A stretch of DNA of 64,000 bases, from positions 31,025 through 95,024 of the forward strand of contig JANDJZ010000223.1 in the NCBI GenBank assembly GCA_027943245.1. The letters run 5' to 3'. Source of the DNA: Acanthamoeba sp. SK_2022b (taxonomy: Eukaryota > Discosea > Longamoebia > Acanthamoebidae). Made by a program: the position numbers and the translations under genes. Below the pieces are notes generated by a model. That model had not been told where the DNA came from, did no database searches, and worked only from the letters and a program-made list of their open reading frames with translations. This document shows, one piece after another, positions 26,374 through 36,973 of this stretch (the first letter of the stretch is position 1; each line of letters opens with the position of its first letter).

Positions 26374-28218
26374 CAGTATTGTCGTAACGCAAAGCGATGG
26401 AGAGACGGCCGAGAGATACCTGAGATGGATGACGGGGATGTGGACGAGGCCTTCGTTGCGCTTCTTGGTCTGCTTGAGCATCTCCTTGGCGCTCTGGACC
26501 AACGTCTCGATGTCCTCCTCGAGCTCGGCCTTCTTTCGCTGCTGCTGGAGGTAGCGCCCGACGGCGGCCAGGACCACCACCGTGCCCACGATGTACCAGA
26601 TATGCTCGAGGGCCGCCCGCCGTACCATGCACGCCAACGGCAGTTGCACGTCCCTGCAATCCATCAACAGCCCAGTGAGCAAGCCGTGTGGGTGGGTGTG
26701 TGTGTGTGGAGGGGGAGAGCTACGCGGTGTCAAAGGTGAAGTTGGCGCCAGAGGGGCGAATGGTGATGCTGCTGTGAGCCGCGGGCCGCTGGAGGTCCTT
26801 CTTCATGTCGTAGAAGGCCTCGTTGAACTTGGACTCGTCCCAGGGGAAGAGCGCGGCGTCCTTGGCCTTGTGCTTGAGGATCTCGCGGAGCTCCTGCTCG
26901 CTCATGGGGAGCGGCGGCACGTCGTAGCCGCACTGGTGCTCGCCCGCGCGGGCGGCGAGGGTCTTGTGGGCGGCGTCCTTGCAGAACTCGATTGCGCGGG
27001 CAATGTCCTTGTCGCGCGCGCAATGGACGCCGCCGCTCACCTCGTAGCCGCGCATGCACTTGATCAGCCGGCCGTCCTTGCACACGCCAAAGTTGGGGCA
27101 GTCGACGCAGGCCACCGGCTCGCGGGGCTTGGCCTTGGGGTCCTGCCAATGGTCGCTCGTGTCGCAGAAATAGGGCTTCTCCTGGAAATACGACGGTAGC
27201 TGGCCGTACAAGAACAGGCCCGCGCCCACCGCCGCGGCGAGCGCCAGCAGGGCAAACAGCAGCCACGGCGCGTTGCTGCGGCCGCCGCTCTTGCTGCGGG
27301 CCCGCTGGGACGCGACGATCCGGCGCACCTGGTCGCGGGTGTCCCCCGCGTTGCCTCCCGTGGCGGCGGCGGTAGACGGGACGGCGATCTTGGGGTAGGA
27401 GACGGTGCCGGTGGCGAGGGTGGTACGACGAGAGGCCGACTTCGGGGAGAGGATCGCAGAGGAGGTAGAGGAAGAGGAGGAGGAGGTGGAAGAAGATGAA
27501 GATGATGAGGAGGAGGAGGAAGGGCGGACAGAAGACGGGATCGGCGCGTCGTCTGTGGAGGTGCCGGCGGTCTTAGCCTGCTTCTCGGGCGCGAACAGAC
27601 GTCGTGGCATACTCGCAGCAGACACGGGATCAACTAGTTGGGCAGATCAGCAGCGAGATAGAGATCGTGAGTAGTCGGAAGCGCCCCAGATGGAACGGAA
27701 AGAAATCCGCAGAAGGTAGCCGCAGCGGCGGTGGAGGGGATACCTTTGGCTGCAGGCGTGGTGGGGCCTGTCTGCGTGGGCTTGGCGGATTGTGACGCAG
27801 GCTTGGAGGCCTGAACGACTGCCGGTGATGCTGGCGCGGCCGGTCCGGAGGGCAATGCTGCACATGTGAAGGAAAATTTACATGCATGATGAAAATCTCT
27901 CGCAAGCAAGGAAACAAGAGACGGGGGAAGCGTACTGTGGATGGTCTTTCGCCTGTCTACAAAATCGGTCTGGGCTTTGTCCTTGCCGGCTGCGAGCGCA
28001 GCAGCTGACGTACCGGCAATGGATGCGCGTGGGCCGGGAGTGCGCGATCGTGCATTGCGAGACTCGAGAAGAGGCACGACGTGCTTGCGGTAGAGCTCGA
28101 CGTAGAAGCCCTTTTTCTCTTGATGCGCAGGCAACTGATCCCCGAATCCTTCTTGGGTAAGGATGGATTTCAGTTTCGTGATTGTCAACTGATTAGGGTC
28201 TGGGATCTCGTAATTCAT
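25963..28218 (-). CDS. Src1/Heh1/LEM2/Man1-like inner nuclear membrane protein
   Basis: This family anchors chromatin at the inner nuclear membrane and works with ESCRT-III in nuclear envelope sealing. Start ATG 28218. The N-terminal exon (LTITKLKSILTQEGF, KKGFYVELYRKHVVPLL) is a HeH/LEM-type helix-extension-helix. A poly-Ser stretch (27530-27450) follows. The first membrane segment is WLLFALLALAAAVGAGLFLY (about 27240). A lumenal Cys-containing domain has CDTSDHWQD, CVDCPNFGVC and CMRGYEVSGG. The second membrane segment is WYIVGTVVVLAAVGRYL (about 26580). The C-terminal winged-helix (MSC) domain ends with HVWEYVGTINDEVAQS and stops at 25963-25965. The order LEM - TM - lumenal loop - TM - MSC is the hallmark of LEM2/Man1/Src1. 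One intron carries a long (CA)n run. Confidence 0.88.
26306..26372. repeat. (CA)n microsatellite
   Basis: About 32 CA units in an intron of the Src1-like gene; GU in the sense RNA. Confidence 0.95.
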
Positions 28219-28427
28219 TTTCCCCTTTATTGTGGGCAGGTGGTGATGTGAGATGGCGGCAGTGCAGAGCGAGATCGCCAGGAGCAACCGTTCCAATCGT
28301 TCGCGCGCAACACGAACGTTTTTGGAGGGAAGGTATGGTCACCTTCCCGAAATTTCCAGAAGGCAACAGAAAAGTTTAGGAAAAATATTTTCCACCTTTT
28401 GTAGGAATCTCATCAATCGATTCGACA
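28219..28427. promoter_or_regulatory. Divergent promoter region, Src1-like / SAP18
   Basis: 209 bp separate two divergent ATGs. No TATA box is evident. Shared promoter is inferred from spacing only. Confidence 0.4.
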
Positions 28428-29204
28428 ATGGCAGCTGCAGGTCAGGTCAGTGCGCGCCCACCGGTGGTAATTGACAGGGAAAAGGTAGGCCGCACTTCTC
28501 ATTGATGAACCACACCCAATACACGCAAAGCGTCTAAAAGAAACGGATTGCCCGGCCCCACCCCCACTCGCTGATTGATTGCTTCTCCATGCCAGGTGTG
28601 CCCTCTTCTTCTGCGAGTGTTCATCAAGGTTGGTAGCCACCACCGTGTGGAGGACTTCCAAGCACGCGGCCGGGAGCCCTCTGAGGAAGTGCAGATCTAC
28701 ACCTGGTGCGCGCTCTTCTCATCTTGAACGCGCATGCCTGCGTGCACGCCTCGTTCTTGCAAACTGGCAAGCTGCCGCCGCTCAAGATGGTGCCCAAGCA
28801 CTCACATCTGAACCTGTCGGATTGCAGGAAGGACGCCACGCTACGCGAGATGGCTAACCTCGTCAAGGAGGTCAACCCCACCGCCCGCAATAGCCGCGCG
28901 CGCATGTCGTTTGCCCTTGTGTTCCCCGACCACAGGTGACCTTCTTTGCTCAAGCACGCCATGCCTCCACGCGCACGCCGCACGGAGGCAGCACAGGGAG
29001 TTTAAGCTGTGGCCATGCTGTAGTGCTGAAGTTGACCTTATCTTTCTTTGCGTGGTATGAACCAAACCACACAGGGGTCGCTACCAGATCAAGAATGTTG
29101 GGGTGGTCTTCTCTGCAAAGCGTTCAGAGGACGATAGGAAGACTCTCGACGCTGTCCGCTTCGTGACCGGCGACTACCTCAGCGTGGCCATTCACGCCGA
29201 CTGA
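28428..29204 (+). CDS. SAP18: SAP18 (Sin3-associated polypeptide, ubiquitin-like fold)
   Basis: SAP18 links RNA-processing ASAP/PSAP complexes and Sin3-type deacetylase complexes. Start ATG 28428 (MAAAGQVSARPPVVIDREK). Exons join to give CPLLLRVFIKVGSHHRVEDF, EEVQIYTWKDATLREMANLV, EVNPTARNSRARMSFALVF and GRYQIKNVGVVFSAKRSEDD, ending with GDYLSVAIHAD and stop 29202-29204. Length (about 135 residues) and block order match the family across its whole length. Four exons with short introns. Confidence 0.93.
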
Positions 29205-29443
29205 GCTCCGTCAAATGATGAGTGTTCCTTCTTCTCCCATTTTCACTTCCCACTAAACACACGTCGCCCTGCCTCCACTCCAGCGCCCACCGCGTTTGGG
29301 CAGCTTTCTCTTGGGCTTGTTTTCCTCCTCTGGCTGTTGATATTTTTTGCCGACACAGAGAAATGGCGGGAATCCCTCACTTCTCCGCCAGAGCGAACGT
29401 TTGCCGGCACGGGCACTACGATTGAAAGGTCAAGCGATCGAAG

Positions 29444-31510
29444 ATGGGAAACGAAGCCTCTGCCCCGATTCCGTACAATGTGCAGATAGAATGGACTAAG
29501 TTGCTCGGTCCTGGCTCCGCAGCAGTGCCTGCAGGCCGTGAGGGACAAGTAGCGGCATCGTGGGAAAACAAATTGTACGTCTTTGGAGGGGGCTCGAGCG
29601 GCGGAACCCAACAAGCCGACATGTGGACCTTCGATCTGGGTAAGTGTCTCCACCGACCGTTGGCGCTCCATTCCGCCTTTTGACCGTCTTACCTTTAGAC
29701 TCCAACGAGTGGAAGGAGGTCGCCACCAGCGGCAATGGTAACCCCCATACTCCTGCTTGTGTGCAAAGCGCATTGCTTACCCGTCCTTGTAGCTCCCTCT
29801 GCACGCACTGGCGCTTGTGCCGCTGTGGTCGATGGACGCATGTTCGTATTTGGAGGCATGGACATGGAGCGAGGCTTCCTTGACGACTTCTACGCCTTCA
29901 ACATCGGTACTCACCTCTCTTTGTCGCTTCTAAGTCGCGTCCTCATCGCCATTACTTGGGCCTGGTTCTGCAACCTCACTCTCCTCCAGCCGAGGGCAGG
30001 TGGGATCGGGTCCAAGCTGCCGGAGCGGGGCCCACACCTAGGGACAAGAGCGCCGTCTGCGTTATCGGCAAGTAAGTACCGGAAACTGCTCGTCTTCTTT
30101 TCTTCTTCTCGGCTTTGGTAGGAGACTGACTTTACGATGACAACAGGAAGCTGTACTTCTTTGGCGGCTTCGGGCCAGTCGAAGCTGAGGTGGAGATGCC
30201 TGATAGGGCTGACGACGGCGAGGACGAGGATGAGGATGAGTACGAGGACGAAGGGCCCGCCATGAACTTCAATTGGTTCGATGACCTGTTCGTCTACGAT
30301 ACGGGTGCATTTCACCTGCTCGGGCCTTTCCTTGTGTGACTCGACCTCGTGCTCACCTGTGTGCGTCGTGTAGAAACCAACACGTGGCAGCAAGTGGAGG
30401 CCAAGGGCCAGATACCTTCTCCGCGGGCTGCCTTTGGCATGGACGTGGTGGGCAGCTCCATCTACGTGTTTGGCGGCAGAGACACAACCAAGAGACAAAA
30501 CGATCTCTACATGGTGCGGCCCATCTCTCAACGACACGACAGTATCGCCTCAATAACATTCACACTTTCGCTTCTCTTCGCCTTCAGCTCGAGACAACGA
30601 CCAACACCTGGTCCAAGGTACCTACAGGCTCTGTAAGACCTCTGAGGCGCCTCCAAGACCTGCCCTGCTCACCACTTCGATTTGCCTCTCCTTGCTCGTG
30701 TTACACGCAGCTTGCGGTGTCTGGAGCGGCTCCGGCTGAGCGTTCTTTCCACACCTTCACATCGCTCGCCCCGGCCGGAAAGCAGCAGCTGGTGCTCTTT
30801 GGCGGTCTGTCTTCCACCAACGTCCTGCTGGACGACGTCCACATCTTTGACGTTGGTACGGTTCCCCTTCCCCCCCACGCACGCATCTCGGGCATGCGTG
30901 CCTTCCTCACACCTTGCCTACATGGCGCAGCTACGTCGGCCTGGGTCCAACCCACCATCGCTGCCTCCGACAACAGGATCAATGCTCGCCGCTTCCACTC
31001 GGCAGTCCTCCACAACAGGTCCTCCTTCACTTCTTCTTCTTCTTCTTCTGTTTATGTTTCTGATCGTTTCAAGTTGTTCCCTGGCACAGGTCGCTGGTCG
31101 TGTTTGGCGGTTCGAGCAACTTCAGCCCCGACACGCAGGAATGCCTCACCTTCCACAGCGACACGTTTTCGCTCGATCTCGGACCAGTCTTGGAGGCTGC
31201 TCCGGTGACCATTCCGCCGCCTCCTATGTCGACGCCGACCACCCCGGCGGCTTCCTCCTCCACAGGGCCGTCGGTGAGCTTCACATGTACTCCCCCTCTC
31301 TCCATCCATGAACATCTCGAAGTACACTAATTGGGCAATCAGCTTCCTCCACGCCAACAGAAGAAGAAGGCGAGGAAGGAACTGCAAGAGGAAAGAAGCG
31401 AAAGAGCGACCAGATCGAAGGGTCTGCAGGCACAGGCAACGGCGAAGAGGAGGAGGAAGAGGAAGAGGAGGAAGAAGGGAAACAACAATGAAGCAAGACT
31501 TCATCCATGA
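29444..31510 (+). CDS. Kelch-repeat protein with basic or acidic low-complexity tail
   Basis: Start ATG 29444 gives MGNEASAPIPYN; the MGxxxS start fits an N-myristoylation site. Six Kelch blades follow: LYVFGGGSSGG, MFVFGGMDMERG, LYFFGGFGPVEAE (with an acidic insert DDGEDEDEDEYEDEG), IYVFGGRDTTK, LVLFGGLSSTN and LVVFGGSSNFS, which form a beta-propeller for protein binding. About ten exons. The last exon can be read two ways. A GTGAGC donor at about 31275 gives a Lys/Arg-rich tail ending at 31510. A GTACTC donor about 12 bases later shifts frame to an acidic tail with KKRKSD and ends at 31491. The first has the stronger donor and better third-base usage. No F-box, BTB or other partner domain is visible. 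Confidence 0.85.
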
Positions 31511-31653
31511 AAGAACAACGGTCGCCAAGGAAGGAGAGATGGGAATGCAACGTGACACATTTTTGGTAGTAACTGACCAACTTGACTAGCGAAACGAGAT
31601 CTGCGTGGCGGAACAGGGCAAAAAGGTGATGCAAGGGGCCAACATGTGAAGAC

Positions 31654-31881
31654 TAGAAGCAGTCCTCCTCGTCCCACACATCCTCGTCCTCCCACTCTTG
31701 GCCATCCTCGCCGCCATCTGGTTCGTCATCATCGTCTTCGTCGAACTTGAGGTCGATGGCCGCACGCAGCGTCTGAGCGATCACCGAGAGCGACATGCTC
31801 GACTGGCGCTTTCGTTTCTGTGTGCGCACGACAAAGACGCTCGTCGGATCAGGCAGGCCGCGCTCTGTGCATCATCCATGA

Positions 31882-31929
<48 letters not shown>

Positions 31930-34900
31930 GTAATGTCATCTAGGAAACTCACCTTTCGAAGGGCTTCGATGTCGATTTTGTTGAGTTGCTTGCCGGCCTT
32001 GATCTGCGCCAGCAGGGACGTATTGCCTGGCACGCTGGTCGAATGCATAGCGAGGGGGAGGAGGAAGGCTCGTCAATGCGCGCGTCACGCGAGGAACGGA
32101 GTGGCGATGGTGAGCTGGAAGCGAAGTGTTACCTCGACTGGCCAGAGGCGGTGAGGGGCGCCGGCGCCATTGGAGCCGTCGGAGCCGTCGGGGCCATGGG
32201 CGCTGCCGGCGCCGCAGGAATGGCCGAGTAAGATCCTGAGCGGTTGGGTGTCGGCTGCCGAGCAATCCAAGTAGGTAAGCCGAGCCAACCAACCATAAGA
32301 TCATGAAAATAAGAAAAACCAATTAAAAAAAGAATCGTGCTGCAAAAAGCAAAAAATAAATTTAAAAATGCTGTGAGCAAATACCGCGGGAGCTGCGATG
32401 GCAGCCTGGGTGGTGAGGGTGCGCGCCACGGCGGTAATGCTGGCGACGATAAGCTGCGAGATCTGCGCAGAGAACGAGGCAGCTTTCTGATTGGAGGCGT
32501 AGCGCTGCTGGAAGGCCGCCAGCTTGGCCTGCACGCTGGCCAGCTCCCGGAGCAGCTCGTGGACCGACTGTAGAGGAGCAGTGAGCCAGCCAGCGAGCGA
32601 GGTCGAGTCGGGGGCGATTGTACCTCTTCCCGCTTCTTCTGCTCGATGGCGTACTCGATGAGTTCGTTCTCGGCCTTGGCCTGCGCGTCTTCGGCGGTGG
32701 CGATGGCCGTCTCCAACGTTTCCATCGTCGCCAGCACCTGGCCCAGTCTCTGCACGATCGCTGCGTTGGCCTGCGTGCGCGCGTAGGAGCTCTTGCGCAC
32801 GCTCTGCCTCGCCTGCGAGTGGGTGGAGGCGCGGCCGGCCGCGGGCCCTCCCGGCTTCTCCGCCGTGCTCTTCCTGCCGTGCATGGCCTCCATCTTTTTC
32901 CTGTGCGCGTGTGGCCCACACGAAACCGAGATCAGAGTGTTTGAAGAGATGGGCTAGCGTGTGAACTGCTCTCCGTTGCCTCCCTGCGCGATCATCGTGG
33001 AAGAGGAAAGAGGGGAGCGGGGGCAACGTGCCTGGCGGCCTCCTTGCGCTGAAGGATGGCGTCCATCTCACGCTTGGCGTTGTCCTTCTCTCGACGAGCG
33101 GCGTCGAGCTTACGGATCAGCTCCTCGCCCTCCCGCCGCAGTTGTTCGTCGGACGCTGCAGCCGGCGACGCCGAAGCCGTCGACGCTGACCTATGAGCAC
33201 AACCACCACCTTCTTGTGAGTTGTGTCCACCCCCTCGCTTCCCCCCCCCCTCCCCCGAGCCCCCCTTGATGCCGTGTACCCGGCCGTGGGCAAGGTCGTG
33301 ACCGAACCGCTGCGGCCCCGCAAGTTCTTCAACCTGAGGAGTGGGCCAATGGAAGCCAAGTGTCAGCCTATCCAACCACTCAGAAATGCTGTCGACAGAA
33401 AAAGGAGGGGAGAGCTGGACCGGTCGTTGTAGGAGGCCAGGGCGGCCTGCGGCGATTTGGCGGTGGCGGTGGAGACTGGCGACGACGGCATGGACGAGGA
33501 CGACGCCGGAGTAGGTGAGGCAACCGGCGAAGAGGAGGTCGAAATGGCAGGCGATGAGTTGGAACGGGCCATGCCTCCGCTGCTCGCCGGGTTGGTGTAC
33601 GACGCCGACGACAAGGACGACGATGTCCCTGCCGATGGCGAAGACTGAGGTACGGACGGCGTAGTGGGTGACGAAACGGTGATGGTGGTAGTGGTAGTGG
33701 CAGCGGCAGACGAAGGAGTGGCGCTAGATGCAATGGGAGAGGCGGAGTTGCTGCCATTGGACGCAGACGCAGAAGAGAACGACGACTGAGAGGCCAGCGA
33801 CGACGACGTGCCGCCCTGATTGCGTCTCCACGAGGGCGTGTTCGAAGCAGTAGTAGAGGCGGCGGTCGAGGCAGCCGTGGAGTAGGGGGAGCTGCTCGCA
33901 GAAGATTGCGACGCGGCAGTGGCGGCCGGAGCCGCTGACGTGGAAGAGGGCGACGATGGCGACGACGCTGAGGAGAGGGTGAAGTTACGCGGCAGCGTGT
34001 TGGACGCGTAGGTCCGCGACGTCGCAGCGCCACCTGCACTCGCGCCGCTCCCCCACTTCCGGCCGCTTGTCGACCCCGACCCGCTCGAGGCAGCTGCGGT
34101 CGTGGCAGTGGTCGAACTGGCTGATGTCGGAGACGCCGCCGAGGAGGACGCGATCGAAGGCGACGAAGAAGCAGAGGAGGAGGTTGACGTGGCAGGGCTT
34201 CCCCAACGACGCTGCGAGCCCGAGCCCGTGTTCGCAGGCGATGACGACGATGCCGGGGAGACAGTCGACGATGATGACGTGGCAGCAGCGGCGGTCGTGG
34301 GAGATGTGGACGAGCGACCGAACCCACTAGAGCCCGAGGCTATCGTCGCGGATGAGGTAGTGGGCGTGGCGGCGACGGCCGCGCGCGAGGTGGCCACCGA
34401 CGGAGATGAACTCGAGATCGAGCTATTGTAGGGACTGCCGCCGGCTTGCCGAACGCCGGTCGCAGCCGCGGGAGTCGCCGAAGGCGTCGACGCAGGGCTG
34501 ACCGGCGACGCCGCGCTGCTTACCGCCGCCGCCGAGACGGCGGGCGTCTTCTTCTTGAACGAGAAGCCACATTTTACGCAAAAGTTGGGGCTCCCCTGCA
34601 CGCGGGGAAAAGCAAAGTAACGGTTACCGAGGCCGTCAATACTGCAGCTCTCTGGACGAAGCCTTGGTGAATGGCGTAAAAGAGAGAAAGAGAAAGAGAG
34701 GGAGGTTACCTTGTAGCCTGCACCGCACTTGCCGCAGTTGCCGTCCGGGTTCTGGCGGGCCAGCACGGACTGCCGCTTGAATGAGGCTCCACAAGAAGTG
34801 CAAAAAGAGGGCGCTCCCTTGTACGCCACGCCGCATTTATAGCAGTCACCTGTACCGGCGGGGGGGGGGGTGGCAAAGTTAGGTTCTCCCCTCCTACAAA

Positions 34901-34936
34901 GAGAATGGAAGGACATGTACCGCCGGCCGCATTCAT
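31654..34936 (-). CDS. Zinc-ribbon, coiled-coil protein with WH2-connector-acidic (VCA-like) C-terminus; candidate Arp2/3 activator
   Basis: The first in-frame ATG is 34936 (MNAAGG). The next exons encode paired Cys motifs: CYKCGVAYKGAPSFCTSCG and CGKCGAGYK / GSPNFCVKCGFSFKKK. A Ser/Thr/Ala-rich linker of about 390 residues follows (34540-33430), then a coiled coil (DEQLRREGEELIRKLDAARR, QRLGQVLATMETLETAIATA, LLRELASVQAKLAAFQQRY). A Pro/Ala tract comes next (AIPAAPAAPMAPTAPTAPM, about 32230-32160), then TSLLAQIKAGKQLNKIDIEA (31953-32026), a very good WH2 actin-binding motif. The helix SVIAQTLRAAIDLKF follows, and an acidic end with Trp residues, GQEWEDEDVWDEEDCF, stop 31654-31656. WH2 plus connector plus acidic-Trp is the VCA module of WASP/SCAR/WASH-type Arp2/3 activators. 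The linker and coiled-coil parts join across a short intron near 33400 with no in-frame ATG of their own, so one gene is favoured, but two genes cannot be excluded. Confidence 0.7.
31881..31929. repeat. (ACGC)n tetranucleotide array
   Basis: About twelve ACGC units in the intron between the WH2 exon and the acidic exon of the VCA-like gene. Confidence 0.95.
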
Positions 34937-35151
34937 GTCGAAGGCACCAACCACGAAGCAGTTGCAGCCTCTAGGTTGTAGCTGTTGTTGGTGCTCGTCG
35001 ATTAATTTTACAGGCTATATCTTGTCGACAATCGCTCGGAATGTTAACCATGAGCCCGCAGAAATAGACCTCACCCCTTCTTTTTGCATAGAACAAACGA
35101 TACAAGAGGAACGAATCGATCAAGTTCGATTCGAGGGAGGAACGGGGCGGT
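34937..35151. promoter_or_regulatory. Divergent promoter region, VCA-like gene / carboxypeptidase
   Basis: 215 bp between divergent start codons, AT-richer than the coding flanks. No defined core element is seen; shared promoter is inferred. Confidence 0.4.
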
Positions 35152-36791
35152 ATGGCCAGGGCTATTCTTCTTTTTCTCCTCTTTATCGCCGTCTGTGCCG
35201 TAACGACATGGGCGAGCGAGGCTAAGGGCGACCAAGTCCGGATCTCGGTGACGAATTCGAGATTTGTGAAGGTAAAGCGGGGAGCCGAGGGAGTGGCCAA
35301 GAGGCAGCCAGCCAACTTCTTCAGCGACTACCACAGCCAAGAGGAGATTTCGCAGTTCCTTGATGACATTGTCACCAGGTGTCCCAACATCGCACGCAAG
35401 TACTCCATCGGCCAGTCGGTTCGAGGCGCAGAGCTCTGGGCCATTCGGATCACTGACAACCCTGGTATGCCAACCAAGCCCCATCAACAAGCATCAAAAT
35501 AACTTTTGTTGCTGCTTTCCTTCTGATTGGGATGCACAGACGTGAACGAGGTCGGCGAGGTGGAGGTACAGTACATCGCCAACATGCACGGCGACGAGGT
35601 TGTGGGTCGTGAGATGTCGCTCTACTTCATCGACTACCTCTGCACCAACTACCACCAGCCGCGCATTCAGGCCCTCGTCGACAACACCGACATTCACATT
35701 TTGCCCACTCTTAACCCTGATGGTGCGTGTTCTGTGTGTTGTTGCGTTGCGTTGCGTGCTGAGGGGCGATTCTGCTTACACACACTCCCCCCCTCTCTGG
35801 CGTGCGTGCGGTGTTGGTCCACAGGCTTTGCCAGCCAGCGACGCGGCAACAGTCACCGTGTTGATCTCAACAGGAACTTCCCCGATCAGTTCAGCACCGC
35901 CACGTGGGGTCGCTCTATCCCGCTCCCCCCGCTCGGTCGGGGCGACGGCTCCTTCATCCTGCCCGTCGGCGCCTTCGAGCCCGAGACGCTGGCCGTGATG
36001 ACGTGGATGGGCGAGCACAACTTTGCCCTCGCGGCCAACTTCCACGGTGGGTCTGTTGTGGCCAACTACCCGTTCGATGGCAACCGCGAGCGGCAGACCG
36101 GTAGGTATACCGCTAGTCCCGACGACCTCGTCTTCAGGTACACACAACACAACACAACACAACACAACACAACACAACACAACACAACACAAAAGCGGCT
36201 GCGCCATCGCGGCAGTCAGTGGACAACTGTACACTAAACTGAACGCGTGCTTGTGTGGACAGCCAATTGGCTCGGGCCTATGCGGCCGAAAACACCCCGA
36301 TGGCTCAGTCGCGCGAGTTCCCGGGCGGCATCACCAACGGTGCCGACTGGTACGTGCTCTACGGGGGCATGCAAGACTACTCCTACCTGTGGCACGGCGC
36401 CCTGCACATCACCATCGAGCTCTCCGACATCAAGTGGCCGAACAAGGCCTCCCTGCCCTCGTTCTGGGATGACAACCGGGAGTCGATGCTGGTCTACCTC
36501 GAGCAGGCGAAGCACCGCGTGTGGGGCGTGGTCACCGACTGCACCACCAAGGCGCCCATCACGGTCGGCACCGTCATCGTGGCCCCGGCGGAGTGCGGCG
36601 CCAAGTGCAGCATGCAGGCCGTCAAGCTCGACCGCGAGACGGGCGACTACCACCGCATCATGCCGCGGACGACGGACACCGAGTACCTCTTCACCGCGTC
36701 GAGCACTGGCTACGTGTCCGCCAACTACACCGTTTCCATCGGTCCCAACACCGCGTTCCCGCTTCGCCTCGATTTCTGCCTCAAGAAATAG
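35152..36791 (+). CDS. Secreted M14 metallocarboxypeptidase, N/E (CPE/CPD) subfamily
   Basis: Removes C-terminal (usually basic) residues. Start ATG 35152 encodes a signal peptide, MARAILLFLLFIAVCAVTTW. The catalytic domain has QYIANMHGDEVVGREM, with the HxxE zinc ligands; LPTLNPDGF; HRVDLNRNFPDQF, with the substrate-binding Asn-Arg; NFHGGSVVANYPFDG, with the third zinc His; and ITIELSDIKWP, with the catalytic Glu. All needed residues are present. A transthyretin-like domain (RVWGVVTDCTTKAPI, GTVIVAPAECG) closes the protein as in CPE/CPD/CPM, ending DFCLKK, stop 36789-36791. No C-terminal membrane segment, so lumenal or secreted. Four exons, one intron with an ACAAC array. Confidence 0.95.
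36140..36193. repeat. (ACACA/ACAAC)n pentanucleotide array
   Basis: About ten pentamers just after the GTACAC donor of a carboxypeptidase intron. Confidence 0.95.
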
Positions 36792-36973
36792 GGCTGTGAA
36801 GCTGAATGACCAGAAGCTGCACCGGCGTCTCCTCCCTGTCAGGTGTTCTTGCGCACTTTCACGTTATTTAACACACAATTATATTAATTATTATTCCTCA
36901 ATTTTTATTCATATTTTGACCAAATTGGTACCCTCAAAACAAGCCCATGGTGCTTTACCTTTTTCGTGTTGCC

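Noticed and set aside
33360..34330. Arg/Pro-rich minus-strand frame in the Ser-rich region
   Set aside because: It is the alternative frame of the Ser/Thr-rich linker of the VCA-like protein; the Ser/Thr frame continues from the zinc-ribbon exons.
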